The position numbers and the translations under genes are program-made. Below the pieces are notes generated by a model, which worked only from the letters and a program-made list of their open reading frames with translations, was not told the DNA's origin and did not search any database. A DNA stretch of 29,610 nt from JALWZX01 sp964506905 (GTDB taxonomy: Bacteria; Patescibacteriota; WWE3; 2-01-FULL-39-13): positions 1 to 29,610 of the forward strand of contig CAZDNW010000017.1 of NCBI GenBank assembly GCA_964506905.1, written 5' to 3'. This document shows, piece by piece, positions 7,937 through 16,474 of the stretch (position 1 is the stretch's first letter; each line of letters begins with the position of its first letter).

Positions 7937-9211
7937 ATGAATAAAGCAAATGTTTTTATACAAATTATATCAATACTTTTAATTGCAACTTCTTTGTATT
8001 TTCTTTTCTCAATGAATATTTTTAGCATAATTATTTTTATAGTAGGATTATTATCTACATATTTCTTGATTAAGGCATATGGTAAAGAATCAAGAGAAAA
8101 TCCTTTTTATTTTGCTTTTGCTGGTATTGGTGCATTTTTAACTTATTTCTTTTTTAATAATATATTATTTATCGGTACGTTTTTATTAGGAGCAAATATA
8201 ATTGCGTTTTTTCTATTTACCAATGACGACACTCGCATTAAAAAAGGAATTCAAATAATGAATGTAACAGCACTGTCTGGGCTTATTTTAGAAAGTGGGA
8301 TACGAAAATTTAGGGGATTTAACAAATTAGAATTTGACGATATTCAAATAACGATTCTACTAATAGTTTTGATAACATTTGCAGTATATTTTTTAGTTCA
8401 AATATTAAAACTTTTATTTAAAAACAAAAAAAACATTGGGAATTACTTGGTAGTTTTATCAGTTATATTAACGGCATTAGGGTATTATGCGTTAACCTAC
8501 TTTTTTTACCAAGAGGTCGGATTAAGTAAAATCTACATACCATTATTATATGGCTTGACTGTAGCAGTTGTAGATTACTTTTTTAAAGGTAGAAATATAA
8601 TAAAAGATTTTCTTCAATTAACATTGTTGTTTGTTTCCCCTTATGTATTATCGGGAATTTTAGGTATCTTTTTATCATTTCTAAGCGCTTATTTATTTAA
8701 ATACATAATTGGAAACCACATATGTATAAAAGATTCTACGAATGCACATAACAAAAAACAGGGAATAACAACAATCTCTGAAAGTACACACTTATCTATA
8801 TTGGATTCCACATCTCAATTGTTATTTCTATTTGGTGCTATAGAAGTTCAAGAGAATCTAGGAATCATAATGCGATTTAATTTAGCAGCGGGGTTTCAAA
8901 CAGGTTGGATACTGGTTTCGGTTATTTTATATGAATACGGTTTACAATTTTATAAATGGGGAAAAGATTTGTTAGAAAAATACGCAATGACTCCAGTTTT
9001 ATCTATAGTAACAACGCTTTTTGCAATTTTATTTATAGCAGGTATAATAAAAGTTGGCCATAAAGAAGCGCTTGCTTCTTTGTTAATAGCAAGTAGCATA
9101 TATTTGTTACTAGTAGACTTGATTGTAAAAGATACACGAAATAAATTATTTGTTACATTTTTGTCAAATGTGGTAGGCGTAATGGCGTTTATGATGTTAG
9201 CAGTAACATAG
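7937..9211 (+). CDS. Multi-pass membrane protein of unknown function between gyrB and gyrA
   Basis: I do not recognise this family. The 424-residue protein has about 12-13 hydrophobic segments spread over its whole length, separated by short loops. The largest polar stretch is around residues 255-285 (IGNHICIKDSTNAHNKKQG). It has no signal peptidase site, ATPase motif or recognisable transporter signature. The first helix starts within six residues of the chosen ATG, so that start looks right. It begins 28 bases after gyrB and ends 45 bases before gyrA, all on the same strand, so it may share the gyrB transcript. A flippase-, polymerase- or O-antigen-ligase-like fold is possible from its shape alone, but there is no motif to support any of these. 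Confidence 0.8.
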   Translation: MNKANVFIQIISILLIATSLYFLFSMNIFSIIIFIVGLLSTYFLIKAYGKESRENPFYFAFAGIGAFLTYFFFNNILFIGTFLLGANIIAFFLFTNDDTRIKKGIQIMNVTALSGLILESGIRKFRGFNKLEFDDIQITILLIVLITFAVYFLVQILKLLFKNKKNIGNYLVVLSVILTALGYYALTYFFYQEVGLSKIYIPLLYGLTVAVVDYFFKGRNIIKDFLQLTLLFVSPYVLSGILGIFLSFLSAYLFKYIIGNHICIKDSTNAHNKKQGITTISESTHLSILDSTSQLLFLFGAIEVQENLGIIMRFNLAAGFQTGWILVSVILYEYGLQFYKWGKDLLEKYAMTPVLSIVTTLFAILFIAGIIKVGHKEALASLLIASSIYLLLVDLIVKDTRNKLFVTFLSNVVGVMAFMMLAVT

Positions 9212-9256
9212 TTGATGCCTATAGAAGTAGTTTAATAATTATTATAAAATAAAAAG

Positions 9257-11866
9257 ATGTCAGAAAAAGATCAAAGTACAGAAAAATCAGAAAACATTCA
9301 ATCTGGAAAAATTTTAGAAACACCAATTACAGAAGAAATGAAAAAAGCGTATTTAGACTACGCTATGAGTGTTATTGTATCCAGAGCTTTACCAGATGTT
9401 AGAGATGGACTTAAACCTGTTCAAAGAAGAATTGTTTATGCGGCAATTGAATCCAAGATGACTTCCACTGATAAATATAGGAAGTCTGCTACTCTAGTAG
9501 GTAATGTAATGGGTAAGTATCATCCACACGGAGATTCTTCTATTTATGAGGCATTAGTAAGAATGTCACAAGACTTTTTATTAAGGTATCCTCTTATTGA
9601 TGGGCAAGGTAACTTTGGTACTATTGCAGGTGATCCTCCAGCGGCAATGAGATACACAGAATGTAAACTGGAAAAGATTTCAGAATACATGTTAAAAGAC
9701 ATCGATAAAAACACTGTTGATTTTGTCGACAACTTTTCAGCTGAGTATCAAGAGCCATTAGTTTTACCCGCTGTAATCCCAAATCTTTTAATGAATGGTG
9801 CTACAGGTATTGCTGTAGGTATGGCTACTAATATTCCACCTCATAATTTGGGTGAAATAATAGACGGCATTAATCTTATATTAGATACTGGTGATTTAAA
9901 TGTTGTAGATACAGAACAAAGAATAATAAAAGCTTATGACATATCAGAAACTACTGCTGAAATTGCACATTGGGAAGTTGTAAATAATGTGGAATTAAAA
10001 GAACTCGTTAAGGTTATAAAAGGTCCTGATTTTCCAACCGGCTGTACAATTTATGATCAAAAAGAAACTTTAAACTATTTTGCCACAGGAAGAGGAAGAA
10101 TAGTTCAACGAGCACATGCAGATATTGAGGAAAGTAAATCAGGCAGATTTCAAATAATAATCAAAGAAATTCCATATCAAGTAAATTTAAAAACACTGAT
10201 TGAAAAAATTGCTGATTTAGTAATAAATAAAAAGATTTCTGGGGTATCTAATATCATAGATGAAAGTAGTGGCGAAGATATAAGAATAGTTATTGAACTT
10301 AAAAAAGATGCTAATCCACAAAAGGTGTTAAATTACCTATATAAATACACACAATTACAAAGCACTTTTAATGTAAATATGATTGCTTTGGTTGATGAAG
10401 AACCACAATTACTGGGAATTAAAGCAGTTTTAGATTATTTTATAAAGCATAGACGAGAAGTTATTACAAGAAGAACTCTTTATAATTTAAGAAAAGCTAG
10501 AGAAAGAGAACATATATTAGAAGGACTTAAAAAAGCATTAGATTTTATAGATGAAGTTATTGCAATTATTAAAAAATCGAAATCTACGGATGATGCTAGA
10601 GAAAAGTTAATGAAACGATTTGATTTAACAGAGATTCAAGCACAAGCGATATTGGATATGAGGCTTAAAAAACTTTCCGCATTAGAAAGAGAAAAGATTG
10701 AGGATGAATTAAATGAAATAAGAAAAAGCATTGATAAAATGTTATTAATACTAGCAAAACCAAAGGAGATGATTAAAGTAATAAAGGCTGAATTGAGTGA
10801 AGTCAAGGAAAAATTTGCAGATGAAAGAATGACTAAAGTAATAAAAGGAAAAATCGGTGAATTTAGTGAAGAGGATTTAGTTGAAAATGTAGAAACATTA
10901 ATATCGGTTACAGAGTCTGGATATATTAAAAGAATGAAACCTTCAACCTACAAAACACAGGGTAGGGGAGGAAAAGGCGTTATTGGCATGAAAACAAAAG
11001 AAAGTGATGAGGTTTCAATGTTAAGATTAGCCGAAACACACGATAGGTTATTTTTCTTTACAGATAACGGAAAAGTGTACGAAAAAAGAGTATGGGACAT
11101 ACCGGAAGGTAGTAGACAAAGTAAAGGAACTGCAGTTGTTAATTTACTTGAAATGTCTACCAGCGATAAATTAGAAGAAATTATAAGAATTACAAAAGAA
11201 GACGATGAAGATTCAGAAAATAGATACATATTAACGGCAACAAGGCTTGGAAACATAAAGAAAACTAAACTTTCCCAATATAAAAATATAAGAAAAACAG
11301 GAATTATTGGTATGAAACTAAAAGAAGGAGATTCTTTAGTAAGAGCGAAGTTAACAGATGGTAACAATAATGTAATATTGGTTACAGCTAAGGGTAAAAC
11401 AATAAGGTTTAAAGAATCCGATGTGCGAGATATGGGCAGAAGTGCAAGTGGTGTAAGAGGTATTAGATTAAAAGAGGGAGATTATGTAGTAAGTATGGAA
11501 GTAGTACCTGAAACTGATGATAATGCTTTAAGTATATTAACCGTAACAGCAAAAGGGTATGCCAAAATGAGCGCCGTTTCAGATTATCCACTATACAAAA
11601 GAGGCGGAAGTGGTGTTATTGGTGCAAAAGTAACAGATAAAACAGGTGAAATTGTTGGAGTTAAATTGATTACACCTAAATCACAAGATTTATTATTAAG
11701 TTCTGTTTCTGGGCAAATTATCAGAATTTCTGTTAAAGATATTCCAAAATTAGGTCGAAGTACGCAGGGTGTTATTGTTATGAGATTAAATTCTGGCGAT
11801 AGCGTTGCGGCTGTAACAGTTTTTGATAAACCAGAGGAAACAGAAAATCAAAAATCTGAAACTTAA
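9257..11866 (+). CDS. gyrA: DNA gyrase subunit A
   Basis: DNA-cleaving and DNA-wrapping subunit of gyrase. The winged-helix region contains the quinolone-resistance segment HPHGDSSIYE and the catalytic tyrosine Y133 (AAMRYTE). At the positions equivalent to E. coli Ser83 and Asp87 it has Ser and Glu, a quinolone-sensitive type of pattern. The tower and coiled-coil region is followed by a six-bladed C-terminal wrapping domain, beginning with the GyrA box QGRGGKG at 568-574; this box separates gyrase from topoisomerase IV. A degenerate glycine-rich repeat recurs through the later blades (GIIGMKLKEGD, GVRGIRLKEGD, GVIGAKV). At 869 residues it is a normal length. A TATAAA hexamer at 9243-9248 lies 8 bases before the ATG. 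Confidence 0.96.
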   Translation: MSEKDQSTEKSENIQSGKILETPITEEMKKAYLDYAMSVIVSRALPDVRDGLKPVQRRIVYAAIESKMTSTDKYRKSATLVGNVMGKYHPHGDSSIYEALVRMSQDFLLRYPLIDGQGNFGTIAGDPPAAMRYTECKLEKISEYMLKDIDKNTVDFVDNFSAEYQEPLVLPAVIPNLLMNGATGIAVGMATNIPPHNLGEIIDGINLILDTGDLNVVDTEQRIIKAYDISETTAEIAHWEVVNNVELKELVKVIKGPDFPTGCTIYDQKETLNYFATGRGRIVQRAHADIEESKSGRFQIIIKEIPYQVNLKTLIEKIADLVINKKISGVSNIIDESSGEDIRIVIELKKDANPQKVLNYLYKYTQLQSTFNVNMIALVDEEPQLLGIKAVLDYFIKHRREVITRRTLYNLRKAREREHILEGLKKALDFIDEVIAIIKKSKSTDDAREKLMKRFDLTEIQAQAILDMRLKKLSALEREKIEDELNEIRKSIDKMLLILAKPKEMIKVIKAELSEVKEKFADERMTKVIKGKIGEFSEEDLVENVETLISVTESGYIKRMKPSTYKTQGRGGKGVIGMKTKESDEVSMLRLAETHDRLFFFTDNGKVYEKRVWDIPEGSRQSKGTAVVNLLEMSTSDKLEEIIRITKEDDEDSENRYILTATRLGNIKKTKLSQYKNIRKTGIIGMKLKEGDSLVRAKLTDGNNNVILVTAKGKTIRFKESDVRDMGRSASGVRGIRLKEGDYVVSMEVVPETDDNALSILTVTAKGYAKMSAVSDYPLYKRGGSGVIGAKVTDKTGEIVGVKLITPKSQDLLLSSVSGQIIRISVKDIPKLGRSTQGVIVMRLNSGDSVAAVTVFDKPEETENQKSET

Positions 11867-11880
11867 TCTACAAACTTAAC

Positions 11881-12537
11881 ATGTTACCAATTCTAAAATA
11901 TGAAAATAAACTGTGGGATAAGGGTTATCACATTATTGCTGGTGTAGACGAAGTGGGTAGGGGGCCTTTGGCAGGTCCAATTGTAGGTTGTGCTGTTGCG
12001 TGGAATTATAAAACTATTGATAATTTGCTAAAAATTCCACATAAAAAAGAATTACTATTAAAAATAACAGATTCTAAAAAAGTAACAAAGAAAAATAGAG
12101 AGATTTTAAGTGAATTTATAAGAAAAGAGTGTTTAGGATACGAAATTTGTGAAATTTCAGCAAAAGAAATTGATGAAATAGGTATAGGCATAGCAAATAA
12201 AAAAGTTTTACGAAATGCGGTAATTAATTTATCAAGAAATTTAAAGATAGATTATGTTTTGGTAGATTATTTTTCAATTTGTACAAATGATTGCAAAATA
12301 TCTGAATTGTCGTTAAAAAAAGGAGATCAAGTGTCTTTTGCAATTGCAAGTGCATCAATTGTAGCTAAAGTTTACAGAGACAACTTAATGTATAAATACA
12401 GTAAAAAATATTCACAATACAGTTTAGATACAAATGTTGGATACGGAACAAAAAAACATCTTTTAGCAATAAAGAAATACGGATATACGCCCATTCATCG
12501 CAAATCATACAAGATAAAATTACCTACTGAAAAGTAA
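11881..12537 (+). CDS. rnhB: Ribonuclease HII
   Basis: Endonuclease that nicks 5' of ribonucleotides in RNA-DNA hybrids, acting in ribonucleotide excision repair and primer removal. The GVDEVGRGPLAG motif near residue 21 supplies the first Asp-Glu metal ligands and the GRG substrate-sensing motif. TDSKKVTKKNRE, the ASASIVAKVYRD helix and the C-terminal GYGTKKHL..IHRKSY block are all family hallmarks. At 218 residues it is a normal size. It starts 15 bases after the gyrA stop. A weak -10-like TACAAA ends 6 bases before the ATG, and there is no Shine-Dalgarno sequence. Confidence 0.95.
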   Translation: MLPILKYENKLWDKGYHIIAGVDEVGRGPLAGPIVGCAVAWNYKTIDNLLKIPHKKELLLKITDSKKVTKKNREILSEFIRKECLGYEICEISAKEIDEIGIGIANKKVLRNAVINLSRNLKIDYVLVDYFSICTNDCKISELSLKKGDQVSFAIASASIVAKVYRDNLMYKYSKKYSQYSLDTNVGYGTKKHLLAIKKYGYTPIHRKSYKIKLPTEK

Positions 12538-12549
12538 CATTACTTAATA

Positions 12550-12555
12550 TATAAT
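12550..12555 (+). promoter_or_regulatory. TATAAT box 7 bases before the TraD-like gene
   Basis: A perfect -10 TATAAT ends 7 bases before the ATG at 12563, predicting a leaderless start. No good -35 is visible at the usual distance. Confidence 0.5.
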
Positions 12556-12562
12556 CAAATTA

Positions 12563-14704
12563 ATGCCATTTTTTATAGTAAAACCGCCCAAAAATAATGA
12601 ATACACATATGAGCTTGCCCAAGCGGTTTTTAATAGTTTGGTAAGTGGCATAAAATCAAGTACCATACCATTTTTTAAAGAATCAAGTGAGAATTATTAT
12701 TCGTTCAATATAATATCAATCAATCAAAATATATATTTTGTGGCAGGTGCTTTACCAAGTAAATCAACACATTTAAAAAATCAGTTATTTGCTCAGTTTT
12801 CTAAGTCTGATATAGTTGAGATTCCAAATTTTAATGAATTAGGGGAAATCAATTATGATTTATTAGACATATCACAGGTTACATTAGATAAATGGTATGG
12901 AATTCCCATAAAAACGATGGATAAGTTTCAAGATGTTGATCCATTAACATCTTTTTTATCAGCCATGGCTAGAACAACCAGTTCTAATGATATCTTTTGG
13001 TTACAAATCATTTTAGACCAAACAAATAATAAATGGCAAAAGAAAATTCTATCAAAAATAAGCAAATTAACTGGTGCTGAAATTGTAAGTGAAAGTGCTC
13101 AAAAGGAAATCGCATTAATGCAAGAAAAATTAAAGTTTCACGGATTTAATACTTACATTAGATTAATTACGAATAATCCCCAAACAACAAATTTATTATT
13201 TCAACCATTCACCGCGTATTCTGACCCTAATGGCAACAAATTCACGCTAAAAAGTGCGGGCTTTATGAGGGAAAATAAACTTAGAGAAGCAGTTTTTGAG
13301 CACTTTCCGTATGGCAGTGCTAACATATTGAATACCCTTGAATTATCAACGATTTGGCATATTCCAAACAATCTTTCGGGAATACCAAACATTGTTTGGG
13401 GAAAAAGGTTGCATTTAGACCCGCCAGAAAATCTTCCAATTGTGCACGAAAACATGACCAAGGAAGAAAAATCTGAAATAACGTTTATTGGACGAACTAT
13501 CTATAAAAACGAAGAAAGAATCTTTGGCATTAAACACAAAGATAGAATGAGGCATGTATATATTGTAGGTAAAAGTGGTAGTGGTAAATCGTGGTTATTA
13601 GACAATATGGCTATTGAAGATATAAGAAAAGGTAATGGTGTTGCTATATTGGATCCACATGGTGATGCTATTGAGACAGTATTAGACTTTATTCCCAAAA
13701 ATAGAATTAACGATGTATGCCTTTTTGACCCATCTGACAGAGAATATGCTTATACTTTAAATATTTTAGAATTAGAAAACGAACATCAACGAGATATAAT
13801 GGTATCAGGAATTATAGGAATATTTCACAAATTATACGCACATTCTTGGGGACCTAGATTAGAACATATTTTGAGAAATGTATTATTTACACTAACATAT
13901 GCTCCAGATGCAACTTTACCTGATATAATGAAGATTTTGCATAATAAAAAATATAGGAACAAGGTACTTAAAAATATAGACGATCCAATGATTCATCAAT
14001 TTTGGAATAAAGAGTTTGATCAAATGAGTGAAAGATTTTTAAATGAAGCAATTTCACCAATATTAAATAAAGTCGGACAATTTGTAACATCACCTTTAAT
14101 GCGAAGAATTTTAGATAAACCTAAATCTAAAGTAAGAATTGAAGAAATAATGAATAACAAAAAAATATTATTGTGCGATTTATCACAAGGAAAAATAGGT
14201 GAAGATAACGCTACACTGTTAGGTTCTATGATTATAACTAAGATTCAAATTGCTGCTATGAACAGGGCATTTCAAAAAGAAGAAGAAAGAGTTCCATTTT
14301 ATTTGTATGTAGATGAGTTTCAAAATTTTGCGACAAGTTCATTTACAAAAATCTTATCTGAAGCACGAAAATACAGATTGTCACTTACAATGGCAAATCA
14401 ATATATAACACAAATAGATCCAGATATAATGAATGCAATTTTAGGGAATGTAGGAAGTTTAATGAGCTTTAATGTTGGTGCACACGATGCTGAAATACTT
14501 TTTAAAGAGTTTGGCTCTAATATCGAGCCTGAGGACTTAACAACATTAGATCAATATCAATTAGTGGGAAGAATTATGGTTGATAAGGTAATGTCGCCGG
14601 CGTTTACATATTACTCTCTACCTTTACCGAAAAACAGATCTATGCACAAACAAAAGATAATCGATCAATCTAGAAAGAGATACGGCGTAAAATCGCCGAT
14701 GTAA
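12563..14704 (+). CDS. TraD/VirD4-like DNA-pumping ATPase (type IV secretion coupling protein family)
   Basis: Predicted membrane-associated or cytoplasmic DNA-translocating ATPase of the HerA/FtsK/VirD4 superfamily. The N-terminal ~330 residues are a poorly conserved domain without recognisable motifs. The motor domain begins with Walker A GKSGSGKS at 336-343, followed by GVAILDPHGD, a pattern typical of DUF87 and TraD/TraG proteins. The Walker B-region YVDEFQNF near residue 581 and the sensor strand MANQYITQI resemble the TraM-recognition region of TraD. Long proteins of this type are common as single genes in CPR genomes. No relaxase, VirB4 or pilus-conjugation genes are near it, so a role in conjugation is not supported here. 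It begins 25 bases after rnhB, and its own -10 box abuts the start codon. Confidence 0.85.
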   Translation: MPFFIVKPPKNNEYTYELAQAVFNSLVSGIKSSTIPFFKESSENYYSFNIISINQNIYFVAGALPSKSTHLKNQLFAQFSKSDIVEIPNFNELGEINYDLLDISQVTLDKWYGIPIKTMDKFQDVDPLTSFLSAMARTTSSNDIFWLQIILDQTNNKWQKKILSKISKLTGAEIVSESAQKEIALMQEKLKFHGFNTYIRLITNNPQTTNLLFQPFTAYSDPNGNKFTLKSAGFMRENKLREAVFEHFPYGSANILNTLELSTIWHIPNNLSGIPNIVWGKRLHLDPPENLPIVHENMTKEEKSEITFIGRTIYKNEERIFGIKHKDRMRHVYIVGKSGSGKSWLLDNMAIEDIRKGNGVAILDPHGDAIETVLDFIPKNRINDVCLFDPSDREYAYTLNILELENEHQRDIMVSGIIGIFHKLYAHSWGPRLEHILRNVLFTLTYAPDATLPDIMKILHNKKYRNKVLKNIDDPMIHQFWNKEFDQMSERFLNEAISPILNKVGQFVTSPLMRRILDKPKSKVRIEEIMNNKKILLCDLSQGKIGEDNATLLGSMIITKIQIAAMNRAFQKEEERVPFYLYVDEFQNFATSSFTKILSEARKYRLSLTMANQYITQIDPDIMNAILGNVGSLMSFNVGAHDAEILFKEFGSNIEPEDLTTLDQYQLVGRIMVDKVMSPAFTYYSLPLPKNRSMHKQKIIDQSRKRYGVKSPM

Positions 14705-14737
14705 AACAGAATATTATTACCATAAAGTTATACACAT

Positions 14738-14767
14738 AGCGATTGTGTTAGTTTTGCGCTCTTTTTT
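14738..14767 (+). terminator. Possible Rho-independent terminator after the TraD-like gene
   Basis: AGCG (14738-14741) can pair with CGCT (14757-14760), and a run of six T follows at 14762-14767. The stem is only 4 bp with a 15-base loop, so this is weak, but it is placed correctly, 34 bases after the stop codon. Confidence 0.35.
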
Positions 14768-14824
14768 CACAATCTGTTTCAAAAATTATAAAAAAAACAA
14801 TAAAATCATAAAACTCATTCGCTC

Positions 14825-14939
14825 AAAAACGGCTTGATAAACGCGTTTACACAAAGGTGTCACAAAAGGGAAGTAACTGCTAAGAATTATGCTACCTCGC
14901 ACACGCACCAACCTTATAGTCTGCGCAGGTGTTAAGCCG
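14825..14939 (-). ncRNA. Candidate small structured RNA, minus strand
   Basis: On the minus strand the segment starts with CGGCTTAA and ends with TCAAGCCG followed at once by five T, so its two ends close a stem of about 8 bp (one G-U) around a folded interior that includes an ACAC/GTGT hairpin. A closed-end RNA of about 110 bases with a terminal T-run resembles the shape of small stable RNAs. I looked for the SRP RNA apical loop, RNase P and tmRNA cores and found none, so the identity is open. Confidence 0.3.
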
Positions 14940-14999
14940 ATAGCTTTTATATTACAAAGTCTTATAGTTTTTGTTGGATTTGACCAAACGATTTGGTGA

Positions 15000-15028
15000 T
15001 TTACATTCGTTGAATTTGTTCATACAAT
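15000..15028 (+). promoter_or_regulatory. Pyruvate kinase promoter
   Basis: TTTACA (15000-15005) and TACAAT (15023-15028) are separated by 17 bases. The -10 ends 8 bases before the ATG. The AAGAGG just before the ATG looks like a ribosome binding site but would lie mostly upstream of the predicted transcription start. Confidence 0.55.
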
Positions 15029-15036
15029 AAGAGGTA

Positions 15037-16470
15037 ATGCCTACAAATGATAGTTTTACAAAAATAATAGCTACAATAGGACCCGCTTCAGAATCGGAAA
15101 AAACCTTAGAACAACTGCTTTTAGCCGGTGTTGATGTGTTTCGTTTAAACATGAAACACAACACGCATGAATGGTATGCAAATACAATAAAAAAAATAAG
15201 AAAAATATCAGAGAATCATGGTGTTAACACTGCTATAATGGCAGATTTTCAAGGTCCTGAATTAAGAACTGGAATATTTCCAAACGGGATAGAAAAAATA
15301 GTTTTAAAATCAGGTCAAACGGTTGTACTTTCAAAAACTCCAAAAGATAAAAAACATATATTTATACCATTTGATTTTGTCCATTCTATAAAAGGATTAC
15401 AACCAAAACATAAAATATACTTAGATGATGGTAGGGTGGAATTAGAAGTAGAAAAAGTAACGCAAGCGTCAATTTATGCGAAAGTATTATTCGGAAACGC
15501 GTTAGGATTAAGAAAATCGGTTAGCATTCCACAGGCAAACATATTAATGCCCACATTAACAGAAAAGGATAAAAAAGACTTAAAATTCTCTGTTGAGCAT
15601 AATGTTGATTTCGTCGCATTATCTTTTGTAAGAGACAGGCAAGATATTGCGACGTTAAAAAAGAAGATAAAATCATTAGGTGGACATCAACATATCGTCG
15701 CAAAAATTGAAACACTAAAAGCAATTGAAAATTTTGATGAAATTTTAGATGAAACCGATGTTATTATGGTTGCTCGTGGCGATTTGGGCGTTGAAGTATC
15801 AATGGAAAGACTTCCACGAATTCAAAAACATATGATTGAAAGATGCCGTGAAGAAGCAAAACCAGTAATTGTTGCAACACAAATGTTAAAAAGCATGGTA
15901 AGTAGTTACATGCCAACAAGAGCTGAAGTGGCAGACATCGCAAATGCAGTTTTTGATAAAACAGATGCGTTAATGTTATCCGAAGAAACTGCAACCGGTA
16001 AATACCCCGTAAGAGCTGTATCTACGATGAGTAAAATTGCCAGGTTTAACGAACAACAACAATTTGCCCAAGATATTGTTAAATTACCTGAATCATTTGA
16101 GGAAATTATAATCACAGCATCAATAGAGTTCGTAAATAAACAGCCCTCAAACGAAAAAGAAGTTCAGGGTTATATTGTATTTACAGAATCAGGAATGTCT
16201 GCAAGAATTTTATCTAGATTTAGGCCACCTATACCGGTATTTGCGTTTACTGAACATTCAACAGTAGCAAGACAATTAGCAATGTCTTATGGTGTTCAAG
16301 CATTTAGAATGAAACTTTCATCAAATCCAAATACAAACACTAAAAATGCAATAGATTTCTTAAAAAGAAAGCATTTGGTATTAAAAGGCGAAAAGATAAT
16401 TGCAATTTTTGGAAATAATGTTGGTACAATAGGTGCAAATAATAATTTAAGTATTGTTGATGTAGTGTAA
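15037..16470 (+). CDS. pyk: Pyruvate kinase
   Basis: Glycolytic enzyme that converts phosphoenolpyruvate and ADP to pyruvate and ATP. The TIM-barrel core shows KIIATIGPAS at the N-terminus, DFQGPELRTG, the catalytic-lysine motif VAKIET, the Mg-binding VMVARGDLGVEV, and the long signature PVIVATQMLKSM...PTRAEVADIANAVFDKTDALMLSEETATGKYP. The family's RLNFSHG is here RLNMKHN, and the usual LSGETA reads LSEETA. The C-terminal effector domain is present but short (477 residues in all), without the extra PEP-utiliser domain seen in Bacillus. The gene is monocistronic, has its own promoter, and ends 4 bases from the converging recombinase gene. Confidence 0.95.
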   Translation: MPTNDSFTKIIATIGPASESEKTLEQLLLAGVDVFRLNMKHNTHEWYANTIKKIRKISENHGVNTAIMADFQGPELRTGIFPNGIEKIVLKSGQTVVLSKTPKDKKHIFIPFDFVHSIKGLQPKHKIYLDDGRVELEVEKVTQASIYAKVLFGNALGLRKSVSIPQANILMPTLTEKDKKDLKFSVEHNVDFVALSFVRDRQDIATLKKKIKSLGGHQHIVAKIETLKAIENFDEILDETDVIMVARGDLGVEVSMERLPRIQKHMIERCREEAKPVIVATQMLKSMVSSYMPTRAEVADIANAVFDKTDALMLSEETATGKYPVRAVSTMSKIARFNEQQQFAQDIVKLPESFEEIIITASIEFVNKQPSNEKEVQGYIVFTESGMSARILSRFRPPIPVFAFTEHSTVARQLAMSYGVQAFRMKLSSNPNTNTKNAIDFLKRKHLVLKGEKIIAIFGNNVGTIGANNNLSIVDVV

Positions 16471-16474
16471 AATT

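Larger units (their letters stand above)
14705..15036. other. Gap before pyruvate kinase: possible terminator, DnaA-box-like sites and a folded element
   Basis: No gene is seen in these 332 bases. They hold two exact matches to TTWTNCACA (TTATACACA 14728-14736; TTTTTCACA 14763-14771) and a one-mismatch copy (GTTTACACA 14845-14853), an A/T-only-like stretch around 14780-14812, a palindrome AAACGCGTTT (14839-14848), and a long-range pairing CGGCTT (14830-14835) with AAGCCG (14934-14939). The pyruvate kinase promoter lies at its right end. An origin-like region and a structured RNA are both possible readings. Confidence 0.4.

Noticed and set aside
14880..14925. Possible tRNA ending in GCACCA
   Set aside because: There is no T-arm GTTCRA motif, anticodon stem or acceptor pairing at the right distance.
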